This document shows positions 16,942 to 25,316 of a DNA stretch of 64,000 bases, piece by piece. The notes below the pieces were generated by a model that was not told the origin of the DNA, searched no databases, and worked only from the letters and a program-made list of their open reading frames with translations. This DNA comes from an uncultured Bacilli bacterium. GTDB lineage: Bacteria > Bacillota_I > Bacilli_A > RFN20 > CAG-826. Made by a program: the position numbers and the translations under genes. How positions within the stretch are numbered: position 1 is the stretch's first letter; the number at the start of each line of letters is the position of its first letter. Location: positions 248,001 to 312,000 of the forward strand of contig CAKVCX010000002.1 of NCBI GenBank assembly GCA_934725985.1, in the 5' to 3' direction.

Positions 16942-18026
16942 AACCTTCATCTTTATACGTCCATATCCCTTTTTGCAATCAAATTTGTCCCTATTGCGAT
17001 TTTCCTAAAGTCATTTATGAAAAGCAATGGGCTTTTTCTTATTTAAATTCTTTATTATTCGAGCTTGATTCTCTTTCTTTAGATAAGCTAGACACGATTT
17101 ATATAGGCGGTGGAACCCCGACTTCTCTTAATATTTCTTTGCTTGATAAGTTACTAAAAAAATTATCTATTTATTTAAATGAAGGAGGAGAATTTTCTAT
17201 CGAAGCCAATCCTGATTCTCTAGATGAAGAAAAAATTAAAGTCTTAGCCAAGAATAAGATAAATAGGGTAAGTCTAGGCGTGCAGTCAACAGTAAAGAGC
17301 AATTTAATTTTTTTAGGTAGGAAACATAATTATGAAGATGTAAAAAAATGCGTTGATTTGCTAAGGAAACATTCTATAAATAATATCAATTGCGATTTGA
17401 TTTACGCCTATAATGGTTTATCAAAAAAAGATTTAAACAAGACAATAGAAGACGTTTTATCTTTAAACGTTCCTCATATTTCTGCCTATTCGCTTATCTT
17501 AGAAAAAGGTACTCTTTTTTATAATAAAGGAATAAAAGAAGAAAACGAAGATATTGCAGCGGACCAATATGAACTTATATTAAATAAATTAAGAAATGCT
17601 TCTTATAAACGTTATGAAGTGTCTAATTTTGCAAAAAATGGATTTGAATGCAGGCATAATCTAGTTTATTGGAAAGACGAAGAATATTATGCGATAGGAT
17701 TGGGGGCTTCAAGTTATGTTAAAGGAATTAGAAGCAAGAATACATTAAACTTGTCTTCTTATTTAAAAAACGAATTTAAAGGCAGCTATGAAGTAGTTAG
17801 CAAAGAAGATGACATTAAGTATTTTTTGCTTACTAATCTAAGGTTAGAGGATGGCTTCCCTATAGAAAAATTTGAGCAGAGATTTTCTTCTTTTGATAAG
17901 GATGTCCTATTGAAAAAGGCTCAAAAAATGATCGATGCTAACTTATTAAAAATAAGCAACGGCAGATTAAAGGCTTCTAGTAAGGGTCTATTGCTTTTGG
18001 ATTATATATTAATTAATCTATTTTAG
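16938..18026 (+). CDS. hemW: Radical SAM heme chaperone HemW (HemN-like)
   Basis: 362 residues. Radical SAM cluster CNQICPYC with C13, C17, C20, followed by IGGGTPT and EANPD typical of HemN/HemW. HemW binds and delivers heme; many low-GC bacteria keep it in the lepA-hemW-hrcA order even without evident heme synthesis. The start overlaps the preceding stop by 4 nt. No second Cys after C20 (CxxxCxxC only), consistent with HemW rather than HemN. Confidence 0.92.
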   Translation: MKPSSLYVHIPFCNQICPYCDFPKVIYEKQWAFSYLNSLLFELDSLSLDKLDTIYIGGGTPTSLNISLLDKLLKKLSIYLNEGGEFSIEANPDSLDEEKIKVLAKNKINRVSLGVQSTVKSNLIFLGRKHNYEDVKKCVDLLRKHSINNINCDLIYAYNGLSKKDLNKTIEDVLSLNVPHISAYSLILEKGTLFYNKGIKEENEDIAADQYELILNKLRNASYKRYEVSNFAKNGFECRHNLVYWKDEEYYAIGLGASSYVKGIRSKNTLNLSSYLKNEFKGSYEVVSKEDDIKYFLLTNLRLEDGFPIEKFEQRFSSFDKDVLLKKAQKMIDANLLKISNGRLKASSKGLLLLDYILINLF

Positions 18027-18027
18027 T

Positions 18028-18435
18028 ATGAATAACGCGAAATTTTATAAAAGAATATATGGCTGGCTTCTTGATGAAGCGCTTTGTTTGCCTTTTGGGG
18101 TATTTTGCTTTTGGTTAATATATTATTTCGATGCGTCTTTTCCTTTGTTTTTCTTAGTCGTTATTTCTATTCTTTTTGATTATTTTTTCTATGTCTTAAT
18201 CAATTCCATTTCTATGTATGCTTTTAAAGGAAAAACCTTAGGAATGACTATAGAAGGGATAAAAACGGTGGACATGGAAGGGAATAGGCCTAGCTATCGT
18301 TGCTGTTTTTTAAAATGCTTTTTAAACGGGGTCATTGCCATTGACTTAGTTAATGCCGCTTTTATGCTTTTAATACATACGGAACGTTCTCTTTTCGATA
18401 GATTAAGCCAAACAATGGCTGTCAATTGTCGTTGA
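18028..18435 (+). CDS. RDD family membrane protein
   Basis: 135 residues. It has the family's dispersed R-D-D pattern: RIYGWLLDEALCLP at the start (Arg, Asp), a pair of hydrophobic helices (about 19-62), then GKTLGMTIEGIKTVDMEGNRPSY and a final SLFDRLSQTMAV with the second Asp. The RDD family is of uncertain function; some members are linked to ion exchange. Starts 2 nt after hemW, so it is the last gene of the lepA-hemW transcript before the heat-shock operon. Confidence 0.8.
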   Translation: MNNAKFYKRIYGWLLDEALCLPFGVFCFWLIYYFDASFPLFFLVVISILFDYFFYVLINSISMYAFKGKTLGMTIEGIKTVDMEGNRPSYRCCFLKCFLNGVIAIDLVNAAFMLLIHTERSLFDRLSQTMAVNCR

Positions 18436-18454
18436 TTGTATAAATTTTCAATTT

Positions 18455-18481
18455 TTAGCAATCACTCCTTGACAGTGCTAA
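18455..18481 (+). promoter_or_regulatory. CIRCE operator 1 (HrcA-binding)
   Basis: TTAGCAATC - 9 nt - CAGTGCTAA, one mismatch per half from the CIRCE consensus and the exact 9-nt spacing. It contains the hrcA -35 box, so bound HrcA would block RNA polymerase. Confidence 0.9.
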
Positions 18482-18496
18482 AAGGATTCTTATAAT
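18469..18496 (+). promoter_or_regulatory. Sigma-A promoter of hrcA-grpE-dnaK-dnaJ
   Basis: Consensus TTGACA (18469-18474), 16-nt spacer, consensus TATAAT (18491-18496). The -35 lies inside CIRCE 1, and the start region lies in CIRCE 2. Confidence 0.92.
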
Positions 18497-18500
18497 GTTA

Positions 18501-18527
18501 CTAGCACTCGAAAGAAAAGACTGCTAG
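18501..18527 (+). promoter_or_regulatory. CIRCE operator 2 (HrcA-binding)
   Basis: CTAGCACTC - 9 nt - GACTGCTAG. The left half has one mismatch and the right half two, with the exact 9-nt spacing. It starts 4 nt after the -10 box and covers the transcription start, ending at the hrcA ribosome site. Confidence 0.82.
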
Positions 18528-18541
18528 AAAGGATGAGACCT

Positions 18542-19612
18542 ATGAATAGAAGCGAGATGATTCTTAAATTAATTGTCGAGCATTTTATTAAAACGGCCCA
18601 ACCTGTTGGCAGCAAAACTCTTATTGAGGAATATCACCTCGATTATTCAAGTGCTACCATCCGCTCAGAAATGAACGCCTTGGAAAAAGAAGGTTATTTG
18701 GAAAAAACCCATACTTCTTCCGGGAGGGTTCCATCAAAAAAAGGATACGAATACTTTGTTGATAAACTTCGTGATGAAAGAGTCGATTCCTCAATTAAGT
18801 TTGCTTTGGCAAAAGTGCTTGACCAAAAGGCTCAATCGGTCGAAGAAGTAATTAAACAAAGTTGCGAAATTCTTTCCAACATGACCAATTTGGCTTCCGT
18901 GGTCCTTGGACCTAAAGTCAATGAGGAAAAGTTAGTTTCCATTCAAATCATTCCCATTGGGACTTCTACGGCTACGGCTGTATTTGTCACAGACCAAGGG
19001 TATGTTGAAAACAAGACTTTCATGATTGATGAAAAAACCGGAATTGAAGAAGTAAAGAAAACGGTAGAGCTTCTAAATGAACGCCTTCTAGGAACTCCAA
19101 TTTCCGAAATAGTTCCGAAAATGGAGGCTATGCGTCCTGCCCTTACCGACTATGTAGTGGGGCAAGATAGCATTTACCAAGCTTTTTTCCAGGCATTCTT
19201 AAAATTTGCCGGGGAAAGAATGAATCTATATGGCAGACAAAAGCTTCTTGATCAGCCAGAATATGCAGATGATGCTAAAAAGCTTAGAAGCCTATTATCT
19301 TTATTAGATGATCCTAAAGCATTAAGAAACGCTTTAGATGAAGCCAAAGTCGATTCATCTTCCGATTTAAGTGTCAAGATTGGGTCTAAAGAAAAAGGAC
19401 TTGAAGATGTTGGCATTGTATCGGCTCAAGTAGCTATTCCTGGTGGGCAAAACGCTTCGATTTCCTTACTTGGTCCAAAACGAATGGACTACGAGAAAGC
19501 AATGTCGTTATTGTCTTATGTATCTGGACAATTGGATGAGTATTTTGCAAATGAAAAACAGAAAGGAGCACAAAAAAACAATGGCGGAAGAAAAAAACAC
19601 TCAAGCAAATAA
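18542..19612 (+). CDS. hrcA: Heat-inducible transcription repressor HrcA
   Basis: 356 residues. HrcA binds CIRCE and represses class I heat-shock genes, with activity set by GroE. The N-terminal winged helix reads MNRSEMILKLIVEHFIKTAQPVGSKTL and ...SSATIRSEMNALEKEGYLEKTHTSSGRVPS, the family signature. I chose the ATG at 18542 because AGAAAGGA (18526-18533) is 8 nt before it; the upstream ATG at 18533 lies inside that site. Two CIRCE elements upstream make it autoregulated. The 3' end overlaps grpE by 32 nt. Confidence 0.97.
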   Translation: MNRSEMILKLIVEHFIKTAQPVGSKTLIEEYHLDYSSATIRSEMNALEKEGYLEKTHTSSGRVPSKKGYEYFVDKLRDERVDSSIKFALAKVLDQKAQSVEEVIKQSCEILSNMTNLASVVLGPKVNEEKLVSIQIIPIGTSTATAVFVTDQGYVENKTFMIDEKTGIEEVKKTVELLNERLLGTPISEIVPKMEAMRPALTDYVVGQDSIYQAFFQAFLKFAGERMNLYGRQKLLDQPEYADDAKKLRSLLSLLDDPKALRNALDEAKVDSSSDLSVKIGSKEKGLEDVGIVSAQVAIPGGQNASISLLGPKRMDYEKAMSLLSYVSGQLDEYFANEKQKGAQKNNGGRKKHSSK

Positions 19613-20231
19613 TGAAGCGGAAGAGAACAAAGAAGAAACCTCTTCCACTGAAAAAGATGGAAAATTATTTGGCAAGAAAGTGTCAAAAGAAAAATATGAA
19701 GAGGTGTGTGCTCAATTAGAAAAAGAAAAAAGCGATAAAGAGCATTGGAAAAACGAATACTATAAAGCTTATGCCGACACCCAGAACCTAAGAAAGTCCT
19801 TGGAAGAGGAAAATCGTGTGGCTCTTAGATATCGAGCGGAAGGCTTCCTAGCTGATTTGCTACCGGCTCTAGACGGCTTCCATATGGCTTTAGAAAATCC
19901 TCCGACTTCGGAAGAGACGAAAAATTATTTGGTTGGATTTAAATACATCTATAACCAAATAATAAAGACTCTTGTCGATGAAGGAGTTTCCGAGTTATCT
20001 CCAAAAAAAGGTGATGATTACGACATGAATTTCATGCACGCAGTCGATACCATTGAAGATGATTCTGTAAGCCCTGGAAAAATCGCAAAGGTTTATTCAA
20101 AAGGTTATAAACTACATGATCGCCTTATTCGCCCAGCGATGGTAGCAGTTGCTAAAGCAAGCAAGCAAGATGATAAAAAAGAAGGCGAAAATAAAGAAGA
20201 AAAAGATGAAAACAAAGCCGCAAAGGCTTAA
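19581..20231 (+). CDS. grpE: Nucleotide exchange factor GrpE
   Basis: 216 residues. GrpE releases ADP from DnaK. A charged N-terminal tail leads into a long coiled coil (about 40-100, YAQLEKEK...YYKAYADTQNLRK). The C-terminal beta domain has MHAVDTIEDDSVSPGKIAKVYSKGYKLHDRLIRPAMVAVAK. The start at 19581 is supported by AAAGGAG at 19562-19568 and by the family N terminus; longer in-frame starts inside hrcA have no support. Co-transcribed with hrcA under CIRCE control. Confidence 0.96.
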   Translation: MAEEKNTQANNEAEENKEETSSTEKDGKLFGKKVSKEKYEEVCAQLEKEKSDKEHWKNEYYKAYADTQNLRKSLEEENRVALRYRAEGFLADLLPALDGFHMALENPPTSEETKNYLVGFKYIYNQIIKTLVDEGVSELSPKKGDDYDMNFMHAVDTIEDDSVSPGKIAKVYSKGYKLHDRLIRPAMVAVAKASKQDDKKEGENKEEKDENKAAKA

Positions 20232-20249
20232 AAAGGAGAATTAATAATT

Positions 20250-22076
20250 ATGGCTAAAGAAATTATTGTTGGTATTGATTTAGGTACTACGAATTCTGTT
20301 ATTTCGTATATGCAAGCCGATGGAAAGGTTAAAGTAATTCCTAATCCAGAAGGAACAAATACAACTCCGTCGGTAGTTGCTTTTAAGGGCAGTGGAGAAG
20401 AAATCGTTGGTAATGCTGCAAAACGTCAAGCCATTACTAATCCAGATACTGTTTCTAGTGCGAAAAGAAAGATGGGGACTTCCGAAAAGTTCCATATATC
20501 TTGTCTAAACAAAGACTTCACTCCGCAAGAAATCTCTTCTAAGGTTCTTGCCTATATGAAATCGTATGCTGAGAAGAACTTAGGACAACCTGTTAAGAAA
20601 GCCGTCATTACCGTTCCTGCTTATTTTAACGATGCGCAGCGTCAAGCCACTAAAGATGCCGGTACTATTGCTGGATTAGATGTTGTTCGTATAATTAATG
20701 AACCGACCGCGGCTTGTTTGGCTTATGGTCTAGATACAAATAAATCCGAAAAAGTCATGGTTTTTGACCTTGGTGGTGGTACTCTTGATGTTTCTATTCT
20801 TGATATTGGAGATGGGACTTTCCAAGTTTTGTCCACTAATGGAGATACCCGCTTAGGCGGTGATGACTGGGATCATGTTGTCGCCGATTGGATCCAAGCT
20901 CAAATTAAGATCGAAACTGGTGCTGATTTAACCGATAAAATGGCTAGACAACGTTTCATCGATGCTGCCGAAAGAGCCAAGATTGAACTTTCTAGCTCAT
21001 TAGAAACTACAATTTCCCTCCCATTCATTGGTATGGGTCCAAACGGTCCTATCAACTATGAAGGAAAATTAACCCGTGCTAAATTCCAAGATTTGACTCG
21101 TTCTCTTCTTGAAAGATGCAAAGTACCAATGGAAAAAGCCCTTTCCGATTCTGGCTTGACCTATAATGATATTGGAAGCATCTTGATGATTGGTGGTTCG
21201 ACTAGAATGCCAGCCGTTCAAGAATTGGTTAAAAATGTAACCGGCAAGAATATCAATATGTCCGTTAACCCGGATGAAGCCGTTTCTGTTGGTGCCGCTA
21301 TTCAAGGTGCTGTTATAGCAGGGGATGTCAAAGATGTTGTTCTTCTTGATGTTACTCCTTTGACTCTTGGCATTGAAACCCTTGGTGGGGTTATGACTCC
21401 TCTTATCCCAAGAAATACAACCATTCCTACCACAAAGTCGCAGATCTTCTCTACAGCCGAAGATAATCAACCTGCCGTTGACATTATGGTTTATCAAGGT
21501 GAGCGTCCAATGGCCCATGATAACAAATTATTAGGTCATTTCACTCTTTCTGGAATCAAACCGGCAAGAAGAGGGCAACCTCGAATCGAAGTTACCTTTA
21601 ATATCGATGTAAACGGTATTGTTAAGGTTTCTGCTAAAGACCTTGATACTCAACAAAGTCAAGATATCACTATTTCTGGCTCCAATGGCTTATCAAAAGA
21701 AGATATCGACCGTATGGTTAAGGAAGCCGAAGATAACAAAGCTGCCGATGAGAAGAGAAAAGGCGATATTGAAGTCAAAAATAAGGCTCAAACCTATGTT
21801 GATGAAATCAATAATGTCCTTACCGAAAAAGGCGATTCGATGGATCCTAAGCAAAAAGAAGAGCTTACTAAACTTCGTGACGAAGCTAGCGGAGCCATTG
21901 CTTCTAATGACATCGACAAGCTTCGCGAAATAGTTGGCCGTCTTGAAGATGCTGCTTCTATGGCCGCTAGAGCTCAACAAGGTGGTCCTACTGGGGCTAA
22001 TCCAAAATCTGAAGGCAATGAAACAGCCGATGATGTTGTCGATGCCGATTTCACCGACAAATCCAAAAATAATTAA
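20250..22076 (+). CDS. dnaK: Chaperone DnaK (Hsp70)
   Basis: 608 residues. The ATPase domain opens VGIDLGTTNSVISY, with the phosphate-2 loop VFDLGGGTLDVSIL and adenosine motif IGGSTRMPAVQ. The substrate-binding domain and helical lid follow, ending with a short acidic tail (ADDVVDADFTDK). AAAAGGAG at 20230-20237 gives a good ribosome site. Third gene of the CIRCE-regulated operon. Codons are notably richer in C/G-ending forms than neighbouring unknown genes, as expected for high expression. Confidence 0.99.
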   Translation: MAKEIIVGIDLGTTNSVISYMQADGKVKVIPNPEGTNTTPSVVAFKGSGEEIVGNAAKRQAITNPDTVSSAKRKMGTSEKFHISCLNKDFTPQEISSKVLAYMKSYAEKNLGQPVKKAVITVPAYFNDAQRQATKDAGTIAGLDVVRIINEPTAACLAYGLDTNKSEKVMVFDLGGGTLDVSILDIGDGTFQVLSTNGDTRLGGDDWDHVVADWIQAQIKIETGADLTDKMARQRFIDAAERAKIELSSSLETTISLPFIGMGPNGPINYEGKLTRAKFQDLTRSLLERCKVPMEKALSDSGLTYNDIGSILMIGGSTRMPAVQELVKNVTGKNINMSVNPDEAVSVGAAIQGAVIAGDVKDVVLLDVTPLTLGIETLGGVMTPLIPRNTTIPTTKSQIFSTAEDNQPAVDIMVYQGERPMAHDNKLLGHFTLSGIKPARRGQPRIEVTFNIDVNGIVKVSAKDLDTQQSQDITISGSNGLSKEDIDRMVKEAEDNKAADEKRKGDIEVKNKAQTYVDEINNVLTEKGDSMDPKQKEELTKLRDEASGAIASNDIDKLREIVGRLEDAASMAARAQQGGPTGANPKSEGNETADDVVDADFTDKSKNN

Positions 22077-22101
22077 TTTATAATCAAAATTTAGTTTAGG
22101 T

Positions 22102-22125
22102 ACGCTAGCTCTAATGGGCTAGCGT
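22102..22125 (+). other. Hairpin between dnaK and dnaJ
   Basis: ACGCTAGC (22102-22109) pairs perfectly with GCTAGCGT (22118-22125) around an 8-nt loop. It lacks a U run (GCTTATTAATTT follows), so it is more likely an mRNA processing or stability element that sets the dnaK:dnaJ ratio than a full terminator. Confidence 0.6.
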
Positions 22126-22153
22126 GCTTATTAATTTAAACAAGGAGGATACT

Positions 22154-23293
22154 ATGGCTAACAAACGTGATTATTATGAAGTCTTAGGCGTAGCTAAAAC
22201 CGCTTCTAAAGATGAAATAAAATCAGCCTATAGAAAATTAGCAAAGAAATATCACCCTGACATCAACCATGATCCCGACGCCCCAAAGAAGTTTGAGGAA
22301 ATTCAAGAAGCTTACGATGTTCTTTATGATGATAACAAAAGAGCCCAATATGACCAATTTGGCCATGCGGCTTTTGAACAAGGCGGCTCAACAGGCGGTA
22401 ATCCTTTTGGACAAGGTTTCTCTTCCCAAGGATTTGGGGATGTCGATTTAAACGATATTTTTAGTTCATTCTTTGGTGGAGGTAGTCCTAGAAGAAATTC
22501 TAGGCAATCTTCTTCTCCTAGCAAGGGAGAAGACACTATTACTAGGATTAGGATTTCCTTCATGGATGCAGTTTTAGGAACGAAAGTAAAGATTCCTCTA
22601 ACTTATGATGAACCTTGTGAGCATTGTCACGGGACGGGAGCTGAAGATCCTTCTGCAGTGGAAACTTGCCCATATTGTGGCGGAACTGGTTATGTAACGA
22701 CCCAAAATCGAACGATATTCGGCATGATGCAGTCGCAATCTGTTTGCTCTCATTGTGGCGGAACTGGAAAAATTATTAAGAAAAAGTGTTCTACTTGCAA
22801 TGGCGAAGGATATATTCGCGTTAAGAAAGATTTGACCGTAAATGTTCCAGCTGGAATTAATTCCGGACAACAAATTAGAGTTAGCGGGAAAGGTGGCAGG
22901 GGCATAAATGGTGGGCCTAATGGGGACTTATATGTTGAAGTTCTTGTTGCCGAACATTCTCAATTTAAGCGCGATGGCAATGATATTCATCTTGATGTGC
23001 CTTTGTCCTTTGTCGATTGTGCGCTTGGTACGGTAATTGATGTTCCTACTGTATATGGAGAAGTTCAGGTTAAGGTTCCAGAAGGCACGCAGCCTGATCA
23101 AATACTTAAGATTCGCGGCAGAGGAGTTAAGGATTTGCGCACCGGTACTCCAGGCGATGAGTATTTGCACATAAAAACTCAAACGCCAACTAAATTAACA
23201 AAGACTCAAAAAGAATTATTGACTGAATTCCAAGCTCAAAGTGAGAAAAAAGAGTCAATATTTGCTAAATGGAAAGCTAGGTTCTCTAAATAG
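22154..23293 (+). CDS. dnaJ: Co-chaperone DnaJ (Hsp40)
   Basis: 379 residues. The J domain (about 4-70) has the HPD motif in KKYHPDINHD. A Gly/Phe-rich linker follows (about 72-105). Four zinc-binding CXXCXGXG repeats are present (CEHCHGTGAE, CPYCGGTG, CSHCGGTG, CSTCNGEG), then the C-terminal substrate-binding domain. The ATG at 22154 is chosen because AAGGAGG (22142-22148) precedes it; an upstream start at 22124 lies inside the intergenic region. Last gene of the operon; its stop codon lies in the loop side of the terminator. Confidence 0.98.
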   Translation: MANKRDYYEVLGVAKTASKDEIKSAYRKLAKKYHPDINHDPDAPKKFEEIQEAYDVLYDDNKRAQYDQFGHAAFEQGGSTGGNPFGQGFSSQGFGDVDLNDIFSSFFGGGSPRRNSRQSSSPSKGEDTITRIRISFMDAVLGTKVKIPLTYDEPCEHCHGTGAEDPSAVETCPYCGGTGYVTTQNRTIFGMMQSQSVCSHCGGTGKIIKKKCSTCNGEGYIRVKKDLTVNVPAGINSGQQIRVSGKGGRGINGGPNGDLYVEVLVAEHSQFKRDGNDIHLDVPLSFVDCALGTVIDVPTVYGEVQVKVPEGTQPDQILKIRGRGVKDLRTGTPGDEYLHIKTQTPTKLTKTQKELLTEFQAQSEKKESIFAKWKARFSK

Positions 23294-23307
23294 AGGCCTA
23301 GTTTTTT
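23277..23307 (+). terminator. Terminator of the dnaK operon, overlapping the dnaJ stop
   Basis: CTAGG...CTCTA pairs with TAGAG...CCTAG (23277-23301) with a small internal loop, then TTTTTT at 23302-23307. The dnaJ stop TAG (23291-23293) is the first triplet of the 3' arm. Confidence 0.85.
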
Positions 23308-23336
23308 AAATATTAAGTAAAAGAAAAAGAATTTGT

Positions 23337-23345
23337 TGCTATAAT
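23337..23345 (+). promoter_or_regulatory. Extended -10 promoter of the zinc-ribbon TM2 gene
   Basis: TGCTATAAT is a perfect extended -10 box. It ends 7 nt before the ATG at 23353, so transcription would start at or one base before the start codon. No clear -35 is seen. Confidence 0.65.
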
Positions 23346-23352
23346 ATTGAAT

Positions 23353-23790
23353 ATGCCATATTGCAAATTTTGTCATCATGAAATTAGTAAATTTGATCGG
23401 GATGTTTGTCCTTTTTGCGGTGGGGCAAATCCTATTGATTCCGAATATAAAACAATGGATGTCACTAGACAAATTGGGAAAATTAAAGATGAGGTCGAAT
23501 TATATAAATCTAAGTCACATCTTTCTTTTTCTTTATATGCCATGTTTTTGGGCATGTTTGGCGTTCATAATTTTTATATTAAAAAGACCAAAGTCGGAAT
23601 CATTAATTTAATCACTTCTTTTCTTTTTGAGGTTTCGCTTGGCTTGATTTTATATTTTACCGGTGCAATAAAAAATGTTTTTGCTTTCTTATTGCCCTTA
23701 TTAATCTTGTTTTTATTCTATTTGATTGTTGGACTCATATATTTAAAAAAAGATTCTTTAAAAGATGGTGAAGGGGAGTTCCTTCGTTAA
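23353..23790 (+). CDS. Zinc-ribbon plus TM2-domain membrane protein
   Basis: 145 residues. An N-terminal zinc ribbon has C4-x2-C7 and C19-x2-C22. A linker (about 30-55) leads to a TM2-like domain: SLYAMFLGMFGVHNFYIKKTKVGIINLI (about 58-85), then two more hydrophobic helices. TM2 proteins are of unknown function. No ribosome site precedes the ATG; the promoter places it as a leaderless message. An in-frame TTG two codons upstream is less likely. The stop and the rsmE start share bases (TAATG), so they are coupled. Confidence 0.75.
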   Translation: MPYCKFCHHEISKFDRDVCPFCGGANPIDSEYKTMDVTRQIGKIKDEVELYKSKSHLSFSLYAMFLGMFGVHNFYIKKTKVGIINLITSFLFEVSLGLILYFTGAIKNVFAFLLPLLILFLFYLIVGLIYLKKDSLKDGEGEFLR

Positions 23791-24503
23791 TGCAACATTA
23801 TTTTGGCAAAATAATAGATTCTAAGGTTATTTTAGACGATGATTCCCTTCATCGCCTTTTAAATGTCAAAAGAAGCCTTGTTAATGAAAAAATCGAAGTG
23901 GTGTTCAATAATGAAACATATCTATGCAATCTTTCTTCGATTAAGAAATTGCAAATAGATGTAGTAAAAAAACTAAATAAGAGTAGCGAGAACAAGACTA
24001 ATTTAGCCATCGCCTTTTGCTTATTAAAAGGTGATCATAACGAATTAATTGTCTTAAAGGGTACTGAATTAGGGGTTAATTCCTTTTATCCGGTTATTTC
24101 AAATAGAGTTGTGGCCATTCCAAAAAAAGACGACGACAATAAATTAAATAGATTAAAAAAGATAGCTAAAGAAGGGGCGGAGCAATGTAGAAGAACTAGC
24201 ATTCCTAGCATTAATTCTTATATAAATTTTAAAGATGTCTTATCTTTGCCTTATAAACATAAAATAATCCCTTATGAATTAGAATCCGGCAAAAGCAATA
24301 CATTATATAAATCTCTATTAAGTCACAAAAATGAATCAACCCTTATTTTAATTGGCCCAGAAGGCGGATTTAGCCAGGAGGAAGTAGACTTGGCAATTCA
24401 AAATGGATTTGAACCAGTTTCGCTAGGAAATAGGATTCTAAGGGCTGAAACTGCTTGCCTATATGCCGCATCAGTTTTTTCTTGTCTAGATAATGAGGAT
24501 TAA
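23790..24503 (+). CDS. rsmE: 16S rRNA (uracil1498-N3)-methyltransferase
   Basis: 237 residues, SPOUT-class methyltransferase. The C-terminal knot has the family signature LILIGPEGGFSQEEVDLAIQNGFEPVSLGNRILRAETA (about residues 184-222). The N-terminal PUA-like domain begins MQHYFGKII. It modifies U1498 in the decoding region of 16S rRNA. Position after dnaJ and before mtaB follows B. subtilis (yqeU-yqeV), although prmA, usually between dnaJ and rsmE, is absent here. Confidence 0.94.
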   Translation: MQHYFGKIIDSKVILDDDSLHRLLNVKRSLVNEKIEVVFNNETYLCNLSSIKKLQIDVVKKLNKSSENKTNLAIAFCLLKGDHNELIVLKGTELGVNSFYPVISNRVVAIPKKDDDNKLNRLKKIAKEGAEQCRRTSIPSINSYINFKDVLSLPYKHKIIPYELESGKSNTLYKSLLSHKNESTLILIGPEGGFSQEEVDLAIQNGFEPVSLGNRILRAETACLYAASVFSCLDNED

Positions 24504-24505
24504 AA

Positions 24506-25306
24506 ATGGATTTATTCTTAACTTTAGAAAAAAAGCAAAGAAAACAGAATTACCAGCAATGCTCGGAAATGAAATTTTTCTTAGAAAATGTATCAACCCT
24601 AAATGAAGCGGAACTATTTAATATCTATAAAAAAGCCTCAAAACCTTTCGATGTTGTTCGTGCAAATTTAATAATCAGGGCAATTCAAAATAAAGATTAT
24701 ATAGAAAGGTCTTACCTTAAGATTGCTAAAAGCGATACGTTAAAAGGAGACGAACCCGATCCAAATTCATCTAAGATAAAAGATGCTTTAGAATTAGTAT
24801 TCAAAAGCCTCCCTTATTATTCATTAGATAAAGAAAAAATATATATTCCTATTTTTTCAAAAACTGTCAATGAAATATATACTTCTTCCTTAAATAAATT
24901 ATTAAAGAAACCATATAAGTCGTTAATGAAGAACTTCGATGCCGCTTGCGTTGATCCTTTTGATTATTATGGATCTTCTATTTTCAATTCTTATTTTACT
25001 AGACTTATCCTCTTAAAGAAAAATGGGGTTTATTCTTCTTATTATGATTACGATTCCTCTTCGGTTTATTTTGTAAATGGGCAGGGGCGCCTTGATGCTA
25101 GTCTATGCTTGTTCGACGTTTATTTAGAAAACCCTTCAACCAATCATATGATTGATCGCCTTGCAGGCGTAGTTGAGGCTTATTATGGAAACGATAAGGA
25201 TAAAATGAGTAAAGAATTAGTAGATAATAAGTTAATATCTAGGCGTATTTTTAATTTAATTAAATCCGATGAAATCGGAAAAATTAGCATTGAGAAAGAT
25301 TTATAA
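24506..25306 (+). CDS. Hypothetical protein, unrecognised family
   Basis: 266 residues, no signal peptide and no membrane helix. Charged, mostly helical N-terminal half (KKQRKQNYQQCSEMKFFLENVSTLNEAE) and a Tyr/Ser-rich C-terminal stretch (YSSYYDYDSSSVYFVNGQGRLDASLC, with a VYLENPSTNHMIDRLAGVV segment). No catalytic motif can be assigned. It starts 3 nt after rsmE with a GAGGA site, and the mtaB ATG lies 11 nt after its stop, so it is part of this operon. It interrupts the usually adjacent rsmE-mtaB pair and is therefore lineage-specific. Confidence 0.7.
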   Translation: MDLFLTLEKKQRKQNYQQCSEMKFFLENVSTLNEAELFNIYKKASKPFDVVRANLIIRAIQNKDYIERSYLKIAKSDTLKGDEPDPNSSKIKDALELVFKSLPYYSLDKEKIYIPIFSKTVNEIYTSSLNKLLKKPYKSLMKNFDAACVDPFDYYGSSIFNSYFTRLILLKKNGVYSSYYDYDSSSVYFVNGQGRLDASLCLFDVYLENPSTNHMIDRLAGVVEAYYGNDKDKMSKELVDNKLISRRIFNLIKSDEIGKISIEKDL

Positions 25307-25316
25307 CCAATTAATT

